Shown: positions 15,639 through 23,991, counted from the stretch's first letter. The stretch: 26,330 nucleotides of DNA from an uncultured Clostridia bacterium (GCA_934643825.1 CAKUCW010000036.1:1-26330); one strand, 5' to 3'. The notes: generated from the letters alone by a model not told the origin. Numbers and translations: made by a program.

Positions 15639-16483
15639 CACCCGTTCCACCTTTCCAGAAGCGTTTTCGCCAAGGCGCTGTTTCCCTCGATTTTTCGCGC
15701 AAAGCAGCAGCCGGATGCGTCGATCCGCTCCAAATCGCCGCTGTCCAGCACGGCGGGAATCCCGCGTTCCGGTTCATCCCAGATGGAAAAATGCAGCTGC
15801 CGATTGACGATCCGCGCTTCAAACGGCGTTTCGTTAAACACGTTTTGGAAGAAGAATTCCTCGGGGATGTACGTCGTCCGCAGTTTCCGCAGGAAGCGCC
15901 GTGCATGCCGATCCTTCAGCACAAATTCCGCCGCATCACGCGGCAGGCTGACATAGAGCAGCCCCTTATACGGCACGGAGAGCTTTCGCCTGACATGCAG
16001 CAGATCCTGCCAACGGTCAAGGCGCCCGACCCAGTTCTGCGCCCAATCGGAGGGATCACGATAATTGAGCAGGTGCATGAAGTGATAATGCTCATAGCGA
16101 TGGGCAAGCTCGGGGTGATCCGCCGTTTTTGAGCGCTGGATGAACAGGCGCGTTTCCCCGTCAAAGCGGCTCTCCATCTCTTTTCCGGAGAGGGTCGGGT
16201 AGTCCTGTGCGCTCATCAGGTGCAGATACGTCGTCCGCTCATCCTCAAGCGCCATCCGGCACAGGTCGAGCATCGCATACAGATGCTCGATGCTGCCCCA
16301 ATTGACCTTGCGCTTGCGGATTGCGCGGACATTGGGCATCGCGTTCAGCTCGTCGATCTGCGCCGGGGTAATCATGCCGCGCCGATCTGCGTGAACAAAA
16401 CAAAGCCCATGGCGGCTCAGCGCCTCCGTCAGCACTTTCAGCGAATCATAATCCTTATACGCGGTGATCACAAACGCCTGCAT
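15638..16483 (-). CDS. beta-1,6-N-acetylglucosaminyltransferase-like (GT14, Core-2/I-branching family)
   Basis: Probably transfers a sugar onto a cell-surface glycan. The 281-residue protein opens QAFVITAYKDYDSLKVLTEAL. It has HADRRG, VNWGSIEHLYAMLDLCRMAL and YLHLMSAQDYPTLSG, the order and content of bacterial Core-2/I-branching (PF02485-like) enzymes. Later FFFQNVFNETPF and IVNRQLHFSIWD fit the family's acidic EE(F/L)FF and acceptor region. No signal peptide or membrane helix is present, so it acts on the cytosolic face. The ATG at 16483 has AAAGGA upstream; an earlier in-frame ATG adds an unconserved basic 17-mer. It is first gene of the three-gene glycan operon. Confidence 0.85.
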   Translation of the reverse strand: MQAFVITAYKDYDSLKVLTEALSRHGLCFVHADRRGMITPAQIDELNAMPNVRAIRKRKVNWGSIEHLYAMLDLCRMALEDERTTYLHLMSAQDYPTLSGKEMESRFDGETRLFIQRSKTADHPELAHRYEHYHFMHLLNYRDPSDWAQNWVGRLDRWQDLLHVRRKLSVPYKGLLYVSLPRDAAEFVLKDRHARRFLRKLRTTYIPEEFFFQNVFNETPFEARIVNRQLHFSIWDEPERGIPAVLDSGDLERIDASGCCFARKIEGNSALAKTLLERWNG

Positions 16484-16499
16484 ACCTATATCCTTTCTG

Positions 16500-16580
16500 C
16501 CGAGGATGGAACGTCTGGGGCTTCGCTTCCCCAAAGTCTTATCGGGAGCCTGCGGTTTCCCGGCTCAAGCCCCAATCGTT
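16500..16580. repeat. palindrome modules upstream of the glycan operon
   Basis: TGGGGCTTCGCTTCCCCA, GGGAGCCTGCGGTTTCCC and GGCTCAAGCCCC-like segments lie just before the glycosyltransferase gene. They resemble the head and body hairpins found in the larger arrays, in degraded form. No clear promoter is visible for the operon in this stretch. Confidence 0.5.
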
Positions 16581-16600
16581 CCTCCATACGCTAAAAGGGA

Positions 16601-16790
16601 CTGTCAAGATTAAACCGAACATTTCAAGAAGCAATTATCTAAGCATTTTGGGATATGGGGCTTTGCCCCATCGCCCCACCAAAGGGCTTTCCGAGCGTTT
16701 ACGGCGCCCGTTTGGCGCATCGCCCTTTGGAAACCTTCGGGCTCAAATACTTGGTTTTTTCTTGAAATATCGGTCTTGTCAGCTTGACAG
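16601..16790. repeat. fold-back (MITE-like) element, copy 2
   Basis: A 190-bp element. The ends are CTGTCAAGATTAAACCGAAC at 16601-16620 and, reading back from 16790, CTGTCAAGCTGACAAGACCG. Both continue into ATTTCAAGAA, making inverted repeats of about 30 bp. The interior, 16656-16740, is almost identical to copy 1, including GGGGCTTTGCCCC and the CCAAAGGGC/GCCCTTTGG hairpin. The minus strand exits as CTTGACAGTCCCTTTT with GGGG before the other arm, so copy 2 also looks like the stem of the terminator for hslU. It lies between hslU and the glycan operon. Confidence 0.8.
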
Positions 16791-16812
16791 CCCCGTCGAT
16801 TTCTATTCTATT

Positions 16813-18168
16813 TTACAGGATATACTGCCGCATGTCCATCTTTTTCGCATCCGTGCCGAGATGTTCCGCGACATATTCCCCGTTGATGGTCACATCGACA
16901 TCCGGCATGTCGCCGCCCGCGTTGAAGGAGATGTCTTCCAGCATCTTTTCAAACAGCGTATGCAGTCGGCGTGCGCCGATGTCCTCTTTCGTTTCGTTTT
17001 CCAAATGCGCCGCCTGCGCCAGCGCGTCCAGCGCGGATTCCTCAAAGTGCAGATGCACATGATCCACAGCCAGCAGCGCCTCATACTGCCGGGTCAGCGC
17101 GTTATCCGTCTTGCTGAGAATCGCCTTGAAGTCCTCACAGGTCAGCGGCTTGAGATTCACGCGTACCGGGAAACGTCCCTGCAATTCCGGAATGAGATCC
17201 GTCACCTTGGCGACGTGGAACGCGCCAGCGGCGATGAAGAGCATGTAATCCGTCTTGACCACGCCGTACTTGGTGTTGACCGTGCTGCCCTCGACAATCG
17301 GCAGAATGTCGCGCTGCACACCCTCGCGGCTCACGTCCGGTCCGTTCGTCGAGCGTCCGGCAACCTTGTCGATTTCGTCGATGAAGACGATGCCGTCCTG
17401 CTCGGCGCGGCGCAGGGCTTCCTCCGTCACGGCGTCCATGTCGATGAGCTTGCCCTCTTCCTCGGCAACCAGCAGCCGACGTGCGTCGGAAACCTTCATG
17501 CGGCGCATCTTGGTCTTCTTGGGCATCATATCGCCCATCATCGAGCCGATGTTCACGCTCGCGCCGTTGATTTCCACGTCCTTGGGCGCATCCTCGACCT
17601 CGACTTCGACCTCGAGATCCTCCAGCTCGCCGCGCATCAGCTGACCGCGCAGCTCATCCGCCTTTTGGGCGATGCGCTGCTTTTCCTCCGCGGGCAGTTC
17701 CGGCTGCTTGGGTTTGTTGCCCAGCAGCACGTCAATGGGGTTGACCGGCTTGCGGTTCGGATGCAGGATGAGGTCGATGATGCGGTCCTCGGCAAGCACG
17801 GTGGCGCGTGCCTTGACCTTCTGGCTCGCCTTCTCCTTGCAGATGCGGACGCTGGCTTCAACCAAATCGCGGATGATGCTCTCCACATCGCGTCCGACAT
17901 AGCCAACCTCGGTGAACTTCGTCGCCTCAACCTTGATGAACGGCGCATCCACCAGCTTCGCCAGACGGCGTGCGATTTCCGTCTTGCCCACGCCGGTGGG
18001 TCCGACCATCAGGATGTTCTTGGGCACAATCTCCTCGCGAATCTCCTCGGGAAGCTGTGCGCGGCGATAACGGTTGCGCAGGGCGACCGCAACCGCACGC
18101 TTGGCGTCGTCCTGACCGATGATATAGCGATCCAGTTCGCGAACGATCTGTTTAGGCGTAAGTTCCAT
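16813..18168 (-). CDS. hslU: HslU (ClpY) ATPase subunit of the HslUV protease
   Basis: AAA+ unfoldase feeding proteins to the HslV peptidase. The 451-residue protein has Walker A GPTGVGKT 56-63 and the GYVG pore loop 89-92. It has the HslU-specific I domain at about residues 110-230, Walker B IVFIDEID, sensor residues and the C-terminal MRQYIL that docks into HslV. I chose the ATG at 18168: GGAGG lies 9 bases before it, whereas for the ATG three codons earlier the site is almost adjacent. It follows the hslV stop by one base (TGATATG). hslU terminates near the second 190-bp fold-back element. Confidence 0.97.
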   Translation of the reverse strand: MELTPKQIVRELDRYIIGQDDAKRAVAVALRNRYRRAQLPEEIREEIVPKNILMVGPTGVGKTEIARRLAKLVDAPFIKVEATKFTEVGYVGRDVESIIRDLVEASVRICKEKASQKVKARATVLAEDRIIDLILHPNRKPVNPIDVLLGNKPKQPELPAEEKQRIAQKADELRGQLMRGELEDLEVEVEVEDAPKDVEINGASVNIGSMMGDMMPKKTKMRRMKVSDARRLLVAEEEGKLIDMDAVTEEALRRAEQDGIVFIDEIDKVAGRSTNGPDVSREGVQRDILPIVEGSTVNTKYGVVKTDYMLFIAAGAFHVAKVTDLIPELQGRFPVRVNLKPLTCEDFKAILSKTDNALTRQYEALLAVDHVHLHFEESALDALAQAAHLENETKEDIGARRLHTLFEKMLEDISFNAGGDMPDVDVTINGEYVAEHLGTDAKKMDMRQYIL

Positions 18169-18169
18169 A

Positions 18170-18703
18170 TCAGGCATCCTCCACGATCACGTTATGGTTG
18201 GTAAACACGCAGATATCCGCGGCGATATGCAGCGCCTTTTCGGCGATCTCGTGCGCGGAAAGATTGGTATTCTCCTTGAGCGCACGAGCGGCAGCCATCG
18301 CATAGTTTCCGCCGGAACCGACAGCCGCAATGCCGTCGTCCGGCTCGATGACCTCGCCCGTTCCGGATACGATCATCAGCGTTTCGCCGCTGGCGACAAT
18401 GAGCATCGCTTCCAGCTTGCGCATCGCCTTGTCGCTGCGCCATTCCTGCGCCAGCTCGACGGCGGCGCGTTCCAGATTGCCGGAGAACTGCTCCAGCTTG
18501 GCTTCAAAGCGGTCGCAGAGCGCGAACGCGTCGGAAACCGTTCCCGCAAATCCGGTGACGACCTTGCCGCCGTAGATGCGGCGCACCTTGTGCGCGGTCG
18601 CCTTAAAGATGGTGCTTTCGCCCATCGTCACCTGTCCGTCGCCCGCGACGGCAATCTTGCCGTCCTTTTTAACGGCGCAGATGGTTGTGCCTTTCAGTGT
18701 CAT
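18170..18703 (-). CDS. hslV: HslV (ClpQ) peptidase subunit of the HslUV protease
   Basis: Threonine-type peptidase of the proteasome beta fold; two hexamers form the proteolytic chamber capped by HslU. The 177-residue product has a five-residue propeptide MTLKG before TTICAV. Thr6 is therefore the predicted catalytic N-terminal threonine after self-cleavage (unlike Bacillus ClpQ, which uses serine). GDGQVTMG, GFAGTVSDAFALCDRFE and GSGGNYA are family signatures. GGAGG lies 9 bases before the ATG. hslU follows immediately. In Bacillus xerC precedes and codY follows this pair; neither is here. Confidence 0.97.
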   Translation of the reverse strand: MTLKGTTICAVKKDGKIAVAGDGQVTMGESTIFKATAHKVRRIYGGKVVTGFAGTVSDAFALCDRFEAKLEQFSGNLERAAVELAQEWRSDKAMRKLEAMLIVASGETLMIVSGTGEVIEPDDGIAAVGSGGNYAMAAARALKENTNLSAHEIAEKALHIAADICVFTNHNVIVEDA

Positions 18704-18738
18704 ATATATTTACCTCCGATAAGTTACGTTTGGGTTAC

Positions 18739-18905
18739 GTCGGGGCTCTGCCCCGAACCCCGGCAGGAACCTGAGGTTCCTGCACTTCCCACTTCAGATT
18801 GCTTCGCAATCTGTCAGACGACTTTCTTGAAGCCGCCGCGAAGCGGACCGGAAGGTCAAGGGAACTCAGTTCCCTTGTGGGGTTTGGGGCAAAGCCCCAT
18901 CGTTT
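18739..18905. repeat. palindrome array in the hslV leader
   Basis: In order: CGGGGCTCTGCCCCG, CAGGAACCTGAGGTTCCTG, CAGATTGCTTCGCAATCTG, GCCGCGAAGCGGA, CAAGGGAACTCAGTTCCCTTG and a TGGGGCAAAGCCCCA head. The same order recurs at 20307-20450 on the far side of trmFO. With the promoter at 18910-18938 these hairpins would be in the hslV 5' untranslated region. Confidence 0.75.
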
Positions 18906-18909
18906 TCTT

Positions 18910-18938
18910 ATTATAACACGCCGCTCTGCTTTTGAACA
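18910..18938 (-). promoter_or_regulatory. extended -10 promoter of hslVU
   Basis: Minus strand TATAAT (18910-18915) preceded by TGT, an extended -10, with a weak -35 TGTTCA (18933-18938) at 17 bp. The leader to the hslV ATG would be about 200 nt. Confidence 0.6.
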
Positions 18939-18948
18939 GGGCGGCGTG
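18917..18948 (-). terminator. hairpin after trmFO overlapping the hslV promoter
   Basis: CACGCCGC (18917-18924) pairs with GCGGCGTG (18941-18948). On the minus strand the stem is followed by TTATAATAAG, a weak T tract that doubles as the hslV -10 box. It begins 8 bases past the trmFO stop. Confidence 0.5.
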
Positions 18949-18955
18949 CAATAGG

Positions 18956-20284
18956 TCAATTTTTGAACTTAGGGTCAAAATCGCAGGCAAGCGGATTGCT
19001 CCGAATCGCCTCGATGGTATCCAGTGCGCGTGCGGCGACATAGCCATAACGCTCCTGCTTGTTGCGGATGCGCTTTTCGCAGGGATCAATCAGACCGAAG
19101 TTCGCGTTCATCGGCTGGAAATCGCCCGTCGCGCCGGAAACATGGTGCGCCAACGCGCCGATGGCGGTGCGGGTCGTGAAATCCACCGGCGGCAGACCGA
19201 GCATGCGCCGGGCAAGCGAAAGCCCCGCAACCAGTCCGCTGGACGCGCTCTCCACATAGCCTTCCACGCCGGTCATCTGCCCCGCGAAATAGATGCCGGG
19301 GCGGGCAATCATGCCGTACTGCGCATCGAGGAAGCCCGGCGAATGGAGGAACGTGTTGCGGTGCATCACGCCGTAACGCAGGAACTCCGCGTTTTCAAGC
19401 CCGGGAATCATCGAAAAGACGCGCTTCTGTTCGCCCCACTTGAGTCGGGTCTGGAAGCCGACGAGGTTGTACATCGTGCCCGCCTCGTTTTCAGCACGCA
19501 GCTGCACGGCGGCGTAAGGTTCGCGCCCCGTCCGCGGATCGACCAGCCCGACGGGCTTCATCGGCCCGAACGCCATGACCATTTCTCCACGCGCCGCCAT
19601 GACCTCGATGGGCATGCAGCCTTCAAAGACCTGCGTGCCGTCAAAGCCGTGTACATCCGCCTTTTCAGCCGTCAGCAGCGCGTGATAAAACGCTTCGTAC
19701 TCCTCTTTGTTCATTGGGCAGTTGAGATAGTCGTCCCCGCGCCCATAGCGCCCCTGACGGAAAACCTTCGTCATATCCAGCGACTCACCGGACACGATTG
19801 GCGCGGCGGCGTCAAAGAAATTCAGCGTCTTCAGACCGGAAAGCGCCGCAATCTTTTCGGCGAGCTTATCGCTGGTCAAAGGCCCGGTCGCAATGACGGC
19901 GTTCTCCTGCGGAAGCTCATCCACTTCGCCCTCGACGACCGTAATGAGCGGATGCTCACGGACGGCTTTCGTCACATATTCCGAAAACTTCTCCCGATCC
20001 ACCGCGAGTGCGCCGCCCGCAGGCACGCGGTTGGCATCCGCCGCACGCAGAATCAGACTGTCCAGCTGGCGCATCTCCTCCTTGAGCAGACCGACCGCGT
20101 TGGTCAGCTGGTCGCTGCGCAGGGAATTGGAGCAGACCAGTTCGGCAAAGCCCGCGCTGTGATGGGCGGGCGTAAAGGCATGGGGCTTCATTTCGCAAAG
20201 CGTCACCGGAATGCCTCGGCTGGCAAGCTGCCACGCCGCTTCGCATCCGGCAAGTCCCGCGCCGATAACAGTAGCTTTATTCAT
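18956..20284 (-). CDS. trmFO: methylenetetrahydrofolate-tRNA-(uracil-5-)-methyltransferase TrmFO
   Basis: FAD- and folate-dependent enzyme making 5-methyluridine at position 54 of tRNA T-loops, using methylenetetrahydrofolate as carbon donor. The 442-residue protein has the N-terminal dinucleotide fold GAGLAGCEAA (8-17), the conserved cysteine Cys51 in ELVCSNS, and the YGRGDDYLNCPM block. The C-terminal PMNANFGL and GFQTRLKWGEQKRVF stretches are also typical. AAAGGAG precedes the ATG. It lies between topA and hslV as in many Bacillota and is bordered on both sides by near-parallel palindrome arrays. Confidence 0.96.
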   Translation of the reverse strand: MNKATVIGAGLAGCEAAWQLASRGIPVTLCEMKPHAFTPAHHSAGFAELVCSNSLRSDQLTNAVGLLKEEMRQLDSLILRAADANRVPAGGALAVDREKFSEYVTKAVREHPLITVVEGEVDELPQENAVIATGPLTSDKLAEKIAALSGLKTLNFFDAAAPIVSGESLDMTKVFRQGRYGRGDDYLNCPMNKEEYEAFYHALLTAEKADVHGFDGTQVFEGCMPIEVMAARGEMVMAFGPMKPVGLVDPRTGREPYAAVQLRAENEAGTMYNLVGFQTRLKWGEQKRVFSMIPGLENAEFLRYGVMHRNTFLHSPGFLDAQYGMIARPGIYFAGQMTGVEGYVESASSGLVAGLSLARRMLGLPPVDFTTRTAIGALAHHVSGATGDFQPMNANFGLIDPCEKRIRNKQERYGYVAARALDTIEAIRSNPLACDFDPKFKN

Positions 20285-20306
20285 AATCTCCTTTTGGGGA
20301 AAACGA

Positions 20307-20450
20307 TGGGGCTTTGCCCCAAACCCCAGCAGGAACCTGAGGTTCCTGCACTTCCCACCTCACCGTTTCGCGGTGTGCCGCGAAGCGGATGTGGAAGGTG
20401 AAGGGAACTCAGTTCCCTTCCGGGAGTTTGAGGGCGGCGCCCTCAACGTA
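20307..20450. repeat. palindrome array between topA and trmFO
   Basis: In order: ATGGGGCTTTGCCCCA, CAGGAACCTGAGGTTCCTG, CACCGTTTCGCGGTG, GCCGCGAAGCGGA, GAAGGGAACTCAGTTCCCTTC and TGAGGGCGGCGCCCTCA. This parallels 18739-18905 module for module, with different but still self-complementary outer stems. It fills the gap inside the presumed topA-trmFO transcript. Confidence 0.75.
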
Positions 20451-20452
20451 TC

Positions 20453-22573
20453 TCATTCGTTTTCTTCCTTCTGCGGCGCGGCAACGCGTTCGCGGCAGTT
20501 TTCATTCGCACAGACGTAGAAGTCGCCCTTCTTCGTGTGAGAAAGCGTCATGTAGCTTCCGCACTTCGGGCATTTTTCGCTGACCGGCATATCCCACGAG
20601 ACGAAGTCGCACTCCGGATAGCGCTCACAGCCGTAGAACTTGCGCCCCTTGCGCGAGGTCTTCTGGAGGAGCTTGCCGCCGCACTTCGGGCAGGGCGCGT
20701 CGATTTCGACCTGAATCGCCTTTGTATTGCGGCATTCCGGGAAGTTCGGACACGCCAGGAAGCGACCGTAACGTCCCAGCTTGTAGACCATCATCGCGCC
20801 GCACTTGTCGCACGGAACATCCGAAACCTCGTCCTTGATTTCGACCTTTTCGATTTTGGATTCCGCGTTTTCCAGCGTCTTCTCAAACGGGCCGTAGAAG
20901 TCGGAAAGCACCTTGTGCCAATCCAGCTTGCCCTCTTCGACCTCGTCCAGCTGCTCTTCCATGCCCGCGGTAAAGGCGATATCCACGATATCCGCGAAAT
21001 ACTCCTTCATCATGTCCGTAATCATGATGCCCAGCTCGGTCGGGAAGAGCTGCTTCTTTTCGCGCATGACATAGCCACGCGCCAAAATGGTGGAGATGGT
21101 CGGCGCATAGGTGGACGGGCGGCCGATGCCCTTTTCCTCCAGCGCACGGACAAGCGACGCTTCCGTATAGCGGGCAGGCGCCTGCGTGAAATGCTGCGTC
21201 GCCTCGTCAGAGAGCAGCTCCGCATGGTCGCCCTCGCTGACATCCGCCATCAGGCTGCTGCCGTGTTCGTCCTGATTCGGCACGTCGTCCGTGCCCTCTT
21301 CATAGACGGCGGTAAAGCCGGCGAACTTGATCCGCTCAGCGCTCGAGCGAAGCACAACGCCCGAATCCGAAGTGATCTCGATCTGCTGGGTTTCATACAG
21401 CGCGTCCGCCATCTGGCAGGCGACAAAGCGCAGATAGACCAGCCGATAGAGGTTGTATTGATCCTTGGTCAGCGACGCCTTGATATCCTCCGGACGCAGT
21501 TCGAGGTTCGTCGGGCGAATGGCTTCGTGCGCGTCCTGTGCGCTCTTGCGCCCCTTGTATACGTTCGGCTTTTCCGGTACGAACTGCTCGCCGTAACGCT
21601 CCGCGATCATCTCGCGTGCCGCGGCGACGGCTTCATCGCTCAGGCGCACGCTGTCGGTACGGATGTAGGAAATCAAGCCCAGCGTGCCGCGCCCCTCGAT
21701 GTCTACGCCTTCGTAGAGCTGCTGCGCGACCTGCATCGTCTTCGCCGTCGTGAAGCCGAGCTTGCGGCTTGCCTCCTGCTGCAGGTTGGATGTCGTAAAC
21801 GGCGCGGCGGGATGCTTGCGGCGTTCGCCGCGCTTGACGCTGCGGATGACAAAGCCGCCCTTTTCCACGCACGCCTTCGCTTCGTTCGCCTGCTCCGCGT
21901 CGGAGAGGGTCACGCGCTCACCGTCCAGCGAGATAAGCCGCGCCTGAAGCTGCTTGCCGCCCGCACGGAGCTGTGCATCGACATACCAGTATTCCTCCGG
22001 CTCGAACTGCTCGATCTCCTGCTCACGATCGACGACCATGCGCGTGGCGACCGACTGCACGCGTCCCGCGGACAGCCCCTTCTTGATCTTCACCCAGAGC
22101 AGCGGGCTGATCTTGTAGCCCACCAGACGGTCGAGCAGGCGGCGTGCCTGCTGCGCATTGACCAGCTGCATGTTGACCGCTCGCGGCTCCTTGATGGCGT
22201 TCTTGACCGTCTTTTCCGTGATTTCGTTAAATTCCACGCGGCAGGCGCTCTCCGGATCAATGCCCAGAATGGTCGCCAAATGCCACGAGATGGCTTCTCC
22301 CTCGCGGTCAGGGTCCGTCGCGAGAATGATAGACTTGGCGCCCTTGGCTTCCTTGCGGATGCGCTCAAGCACTTCGCCGCGTCCGCGGATGGTGATATAT
22401 TTCGGCTCAAAGTCATGCTCCACGTCTACGCCGAGCTGCGACTTGGGCAGATCACGGACGTGTCCCTGCGAGGCTTCGACCTTATAACTTCTTCCCAAAA
22501 ACTTTGAAATGGTACGCGCCTTGGCAGGCGACTCCACGATAACCAGCTTATACGAGGGCTTATGAGTACTCAA
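20453..22573 (-). CDS. topA: DNA topoisomerase I (type IA)
   Basis: Relaxes negatively supercoiled DNA by single-strand passage. The 706-residue protein has the N-terminal TOPRIM domain with Glu14 in IVESPAKA and DPDREGEA at 87-94. The catalytic Tyr303 lies in LISYIRTDS. Three C-terminal four-cysteine zinc modules (CDKCG...CPNFPEC, CPKCG...CERYPEC, CPKCG...CANENC) finish the chain. The start is TTG at 22573: GGAGG lies 7 bases upstream, the product begins STHKPSYKLVIVESPAK, and no ATG or GTG is near enough. dprA is upstream and trmFO downstream, the usual Bacillota order. Confidence 0.97.
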   Translation of the reverse strand: MSTHKPSYKLVIVESPAKARTISKFLGRSYKVEASQGHVRDLPKSQLGVDVEHDFEPKYITIRGRGEVLERIRKEAKGAKSIILATDPDREGEAISWHLATILGIDPESACRVEFNEITEKTVKNAIKEPRAVNMQLVNAQQARRLLDRLVGYKISPLLWVKIKKGLSAGRVQSVATRMVVDREQEIEQFEPEEYWYVDAQLRAGGKQLQARLISLDGERVTLSDAEQANEAKACVEKGGFVIRSVKRGERRKHPAAPFTTSNLQQEASRKLGFTTAKTMQVAQQLYEGVDIEGRGTLGLISYIRTDSVRLSDEAVAAAREMIAERYGEQFVPEKPNVYKGRKSAQDAHEAIRPTNLELRPEDIKASLTKDQYNLYRLVYLRFVACQMADALYETQQIEITSDSGVVLRSSAERIKFAGFTAVYEEGTDDVPNQDEHGSSLMADVSEGDHAELLSDEATQHFTQAPARYTEASLVRALEEKGIGRPSTYAPTISTILARGYVMREKKQLFPTELGIMITDMMKEYFADIVDIAFTAGMEEQLDEVEEGKLDWHKVLSDFYGPFEKTLENAESKIEKVEIKDEVSDVPCDKCGAMMVYKLGRYGRFLACPNFPECRNTKAIQVEIDAPCPKCGGKLLQKTSRKGRKFYGCERYPECDFVSWDMPVSEKCPKCGSYMTLSHTKKGDFYVCANENCRERVAAPQKEENE

Positions 22574-22633
22574 AATAATTCCTCCAGAAAGCGGAAAAAA
22601 CCGCCTTGATCTCCAAAAAAGAATCCGTTAAAC

Positions 22634-22669
22634 TTCAAAAAGGATACCAGCCCTTTTTGAATCTGTCAA
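22634..22669 (-). promoter_or_regulatory. topA promoter with overlapping inverted repeat
   Basis: Minus strand TTGACA (22664-22669), 17 bp, TATCCT (22641-22646) with TGG before it (extended -10). A perfect 10-bp inverted repeat TTCAAAAAGG (22634-22643) / CCTTTTTGAA (22652-22661) with an 8-base loop covers the spacer and half the -10. It could be an operator, or a supercoiling-sensitive cruciform. The stem is too A/T-rich to be a convincing terminator for dprA. Confidence 0.65.
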
Positions 22670-22716
22670 GGACGTAATTTGAAATTCGCGGGAAGTTTCT
22701 ACATTATTAGTCGATT

Positions 22717-23889
22717 TTATGCGTACATCGCGTCCCCCGGCACATAGCTGTCTCCGGCTGTCTGGCGCAAAATGCCGTCCATTTCCAGCTCGATGAGCAG
22801 TGCCCCGGCTTCGTCGCTTTCAAGCCCGCTTGCCGCGCAAAGCGTGTCAAAATCCGCCTCGCCGCTCAGCAGCTTTTCGCAGATTGCCCGAGCCGGCGGC
22901 TCAAGCCCCGGCGGCACGCAGAGCCGCGCCTCTCGGGTTTCCTTCGGCGGCTCTTCCTGCATTGGGGTGGGCAGAATTTCCGCCTGCGGCATGGTTTCCG
23001 GCTCCCGCAGGGGCATATTCGCCCGTTCTTTCGGCTCGATAACCAAAGCGGAGAGGATGTCCCTCGCGCTTGTCACCAGCCGTGCGCCGTCCGCAATCAG
23101 CAGATGCGGAAGCACTGAGCCGGGGCTGTCCACGCTGCCCGGCAGGGCAAAGACCTCGCGCCCATCCTCCAGTGCGCACTGCGCCGTTCGGGACGCGCCG
23201 CTCCTGCGCGGTGCTTCCGTGACCAGCGTTCCCAGCGCGATGCCCGCAATGATGCGGTTGCGCTGCAAAAAGCTGTATTTCGTCGGCGCGGTTCCCGGCG
23301 GATATTCGCTGACAACGCTCCCGCCCGACGCCAGCATCCGCTCCATCAGCGCCCGATTTTCTTCCGGATAAAACTCATCCAGCGCACTGCCCAAAACGGC
23401 AAGCGTCCGTCCGCCCGCATCCAGCGCACCTTCGTGTGCGGACGCGTCAATGCCCAGCGCCAAACCGGACACGACGCAGACACCCGCCTGAGCCAGCTCA
23501 CGCGCCATCTTACGCGTATGCGTCACGCCGTATGCGCTTGCGCGGCGCGTTCCGACCATCGCAACGGGGAACGGATCGGCGAGATCCGCACTTCCCCAGA
23601 CATAGAGCAGATGCGGCGGCTGTTCAATCTGCTCAAGCAAGGGCGGATAGCCCTTTTCTCCGCGCAGAAGGATGTGCATCCGCTTTTCTTCCAGCGTGCC
23701 CAGCCGCTCTTCCCGTTCAAGCCACGCCTGCCGAACCTGCGCGACGCCTTTGTCGCCCAGCTGCGCGGCATACCGCCCCGCATCCTGTAAAACCGCAAGG
23801 GCGCTTCCCGCCAGAGCCAGCGCCGCTTCCCTGTTTTTGTAGCTGAGTACGGCACTCACCAAAAGCGCCATCGCTTCCGATTCCAGCAT
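22717..23889 (-). CDS. dprA: DNA-processing protein DprA (Smf)
   Basis: Binds incoming single-stranded DNA and loads RecA during natural transformation; widespread also in species not known to be competent. The 390-residue protein has an N-terminal helical domain and a central Rossmann-like domain (about residues 90-300). The latter carries VAMVGTRRASAYG, SGLALGIDASAHEGAL, TLAVLGSALDEFYP, SEYPPGTAPTKYSFLQRNRIIAG and ALPGSVDSPGS. A C-terminal winged-helix region runs from about 320. I chose the ATG at 23889, with AAGGGGG 7 bases upstream. A TTG two codons earlier lacks its own spacing. It has its own promoter and follows the toxin locus that separates it from comM. Confidence 0.95.
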   Translation of the reverse strand: MLESEAMALLVSAVLSYKNREAALALAGSALAVLQDAGRYAAQLGDKGVAQVRQAWLEREERLGTLEEKRMHILLRGEKGYPPLLEQIEQPPHLLYVWGSADLADPFPVAMVGTRRASAYGVTHTRKMARELAQAGVCVVSGLALGIDASAHEGALDAGGRTLAVLGSALDEFYPEENRALMERMLASGGSVVSEYPPGTAPTKYSFLQRNRIIAGIALGTLVTEAPRRSGASRTAQCALEDGREVFALPGSVDSPGSVLPHLLIADGARLVTSARDILSALVIEPKERANMPLREPETMPQAEILPTPMQEEPPKETREARLCVPPGLEPPARAICEKLLSGEADFDTLCAASGLESDEAGALLIELEMDGILRQTAGDSYVPGDAMYA

Positions 23890-23913
23890 GGTCAAACCCC
23901 CTTCCGTTTTCTC

Positions 23914-23943
23914 ATTCTAGCCACGTTCACATCGCTTTGTCAA
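23914..23943 (-). promoter_or_regulatory. sigma-A promoter of dprA
   Basis: Minus strand TTGACA (23938-23943), 18 bp, TAGAAT (23914-23919), about 25 bases before the dprA ATG. Confidence 0.75.
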
Positions 23944-23952
23944 TCCCAAAAT

Positions 23953-23977
23953 AAAAAGCAGGCTGAACCTGCTTTTT
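23953..23977. terminator. bidirectional terminator between dprA and the toxin locus
   Basis: AAAAAGCAGG (23953-23962) and CCTGCTTTTT (23968-23977), a perfect 10-bp stem with a 5-base loop and T5 tracts both ways. It insulates dprA from minus-strand transcripts coming through the toxin locus. Confidence 0.9.
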
Positions 23978-23991
23978 CGGTTTGAATTGCG

